Assembly: GCA_900554135.1 (NCBI GenBank)
Contig: USFU01000077.1
Coordinates: 1-7,443, forward strand
Length of the DNA: 7,443 bases
Direction: 5' to 3'
Source of the DNA: an uncultured Collinsella sp.
GTDB taxonomy: Bacteria; Actinomycetota; Coriobacteriia; Coriobacteriales; Coriobacteriaceae
Shown here: positions 6,416 to 7,443 of the stretch, piece after piece
How the letters are laid out: each line of letters opens with the position of its first letter
Numbering within the stretch: the stretch's first letter is position 1
Translations under genes and position numbers: made by a program
Notes under the pieces: model-generated
The model's input: the letters and a program-made list of their open reading frames with translations, nothing else
Databases searched by the model: none
What the model was told of the DNA's origin: nothing

Positions 6416-7443
6416 TTACGCATCCTTGGCAAACGACTTAACGGAAGCAGACTTGGCTTTGGTAGCGGCCTTTTTGGCAGTCGGCTTCTTGACCGCGGTA
6501 GCCTTAGCAGCGGGCTTTACGGCAGCCTTAGCCTTGGCCTTGGTCGTCGTTGCCTTTGCCTTGGCAGGAGCCTTCTTAGCGGCCGCGGGCTTGGGCTTCA
6601 CCGAGGACGTGCGCTTACGCGTCGCCTTCTTGGGCTCCTCAACCACCGGCGGCTTGTAGCTGCTGGGACCGCGGCGCTTAAGCACCACGCCAGCCAGACC
6701 GGGAACCTTAATCTCAATGGAGTCCATCTGCCCGTTCCAGGGATAGGGCTCGCTCGAGCAGGTGTAAGGCTCCTCGCCGGCATAGCCGCTGCCGCCAAAC
6801 TCGGGACGGTCGGAGTCGAAGATGACCTCCCAGTCACCCTCGCGCGGCACGCCAACGCGGAAGCTCTCATAGCTCGCCGGGTCAAAGTTGATCAGGATCA
6901 CCAGGTCGTCGTCGATGTCCTCGCCCTGGCGCACAAAGCTCACGATGGACTGCTTGGAGTTGTCCGCGTCGATCCAGGTAAAGCCGTCGTCGGTGTATCC
7001 GCGCTCGTACAGGGCGGGCTCGGCGGTGTATAGGTGGTTGAGCGCCTTGATAAACGCCTGATGATGCTTGTGGGTCTCGTACTCCTCGGTCAGGAACCAC
7101 TGGATGGACTCGTAGTAGCGCCACTCGATAAACTGGCCGATCTCGTTGCCCATAAAGTTGAGCTTGGCGCCGGGATGCGTCATCTGGTAGAAGGCCAGCG
7201 TGCGCAGGCCGGCAAACTGGCGCCACCAGTCGCCCGGCATGCGGCCGATCAGCGAGCACTTCCCGTGCACGACCTCGTCGTGGCTCAGCGGGCAGATAAA
7301 GTTCTCGGTAAAGGCGTACATGATGGAGAACGTGAGCAGGCCGTGGTTGCCGGGGCGCCACGGAAAATCGGTCTGCATGTAGTGCAGGGTGTCGTTCATC
7401 CAGCCCATGTCCCACTTGTAGTGGAAGCCCAGGCCGCCGTCCT
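6416..7443 (-). CDS. glgB: 1,4-alpha-glucan branching enzyme (GH13), C-terminal part with Lys/Ala-rich tail; 5' end outside window
   Basis: Cuts alpha-1,4 chains and re-attaches them through alpha-1,6 bonds to branch glycogen. 341 complete codons are visible, entering at GGLGFHYKWDMGWMNDTL, a hallmark of bacterial GlgB. LSHDEVVHGK (the HDEVVHGK part at 7259-7282) carries the His-Asp pair that stabilises the transition state in GH13. NFMGNEIGQFIEW closes the catalytic barrel region. The C-terminal beta-sandwich follows and ends at GVVLKRR, where most family members finish. The nucleophile Asp and acid Glu lie upstream, outside the window. About 84 further residues follow: a short linker containing PPVVEEP, then a Lys/Ala/Pro/Thr stretch with 22 Lys and 23 Ala in its last 71 residues. 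The reading frame is open across the junction and ends at TAA (6416-6418), so the tail is a true in-frame extension. It is the first visible gene of the cluster, 94 bp before glgP. Confidence 0.97.
   Translation of the reverse strand, partial: DGGLGFHYKWDMGWMNDTLHYMQTDFPWRPGNHGLLTFSIMYAFTENFICPLSHDEVVHGKCSLIGRMPGDWWRQFAGLRTLAFYQMTHPGAKLNFMGNEIGQFIEWRYYESIQWFLTEEYETHKHHQAFIKALNHLYTAEPALYERGYTDDGFTWIDADNSKQSIVSFVRQGEDIDDDLVILINFDPASYESFRVGVPREGDWEVIFDSDRPEFGGSGYAGEEPYTCSSEPYPWNGQMDSIEIKVPGLAGVVLKRRGPSSYKPPVVEEPKKATRKRTSSVKPKPAAAKKAPAKAKATTTKAKAKAAVKPAAKATAVKKPTAKKAATKAKSASVKSFAKDA
6419..6631 (-). repeat. Low-complexity histone-H1-like tail coding region of glgB
   Basis: These 71 codons encode irregular AKA, KKA, KPA and KKPTA units with two Arg, one Asp and no Glu. 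On the plus strand the DNA shows recurring GCCTT(A/G/T)GC-type units (for example 6523-6563), so it is an imperfect short repeat able to vary in length by slippage. Composition resembles the basic tails of bacterial histone-H1-like proteins and of the mycobacterial nucleoid protein HU. The segment is expected to be disordered. Its function here is unknown. Confidence 0.8.

Noticed and set aside
4921..6441. Long plus-strand open frame (506 codons) opposite glgP
   Set aside because: It is antisense to a full-length, motif-complete glgP. Its product is a Val/Leu/Ala/Gly-rich low-complexity protein with no recognisable family, as expected from G/C-ending codons on the other strand.

Overview
The window holds a five-gene glycogen cluster. 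All genes lie on the minus strand, so transcription runs from the right edge to the left edge in the order glgB (5' part missing), glgP, glgC, glgD, glgA (last few codons missing). Coding sequence fills nearly everything. The three larger gaps are about 90 to 110 bp each, and glgC and glgD are separated by 4 nt. No tRNA, rRNA, mobile element or CRISPR array was seen.

The proteins form a complete store-and-release pathway. GlgC, with its catalytically degenerate partner GlgD, makes ADP-glucose from glucose-1-phosphate and ATP. GlgA polymerises ADP-glucose into alpha-1,4-glucan. GlgB introduces alpha-1,6 branches. GlgP phosphorolyses the polymer back to glucose-1-phosphate. The glgC/glgD pair is typical of Firmicutes-type clusters. 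The DNA is GC-rich (roughly 60% by eye) with G/C-ending codons, which also explains the long antisense shadow frames. GC-rich DNA plus a Firmicutes-style glgCD pair suggests a gut Coriobacteriia actinobacterium, for example Collinsella or a relative. This is an inference from style, not a marker-based identification.

Layout by position: 3' end of glgB at 6416-7443, with a Lys/Ala-rich tail at 6419-6631; a 94-bp gap with a 12-bp DNA palindrome (6396-6407); glgP 3895-6321; a 108-bp gap with two tandem stem-loops (3827-3876); glgC 2638-3786; glgD 1506-2633; a 90-bp gap with a perfect 12-bp stem-loop (1439-1474); glgA 1-1415.

The most unusual item is the GlgB tail. After the normal end of the branching enzyme there are about 84 extra residues, the last 71 of which contain 22 Lys and 23 Ala and almost no acidic residues. 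It resembles histone-H1-like or mycobacterial-HU-like tails. The strong hairpins placed in the leaders of glgC and glgA are the second item of interest, as possible points for tuning expression within the operon.
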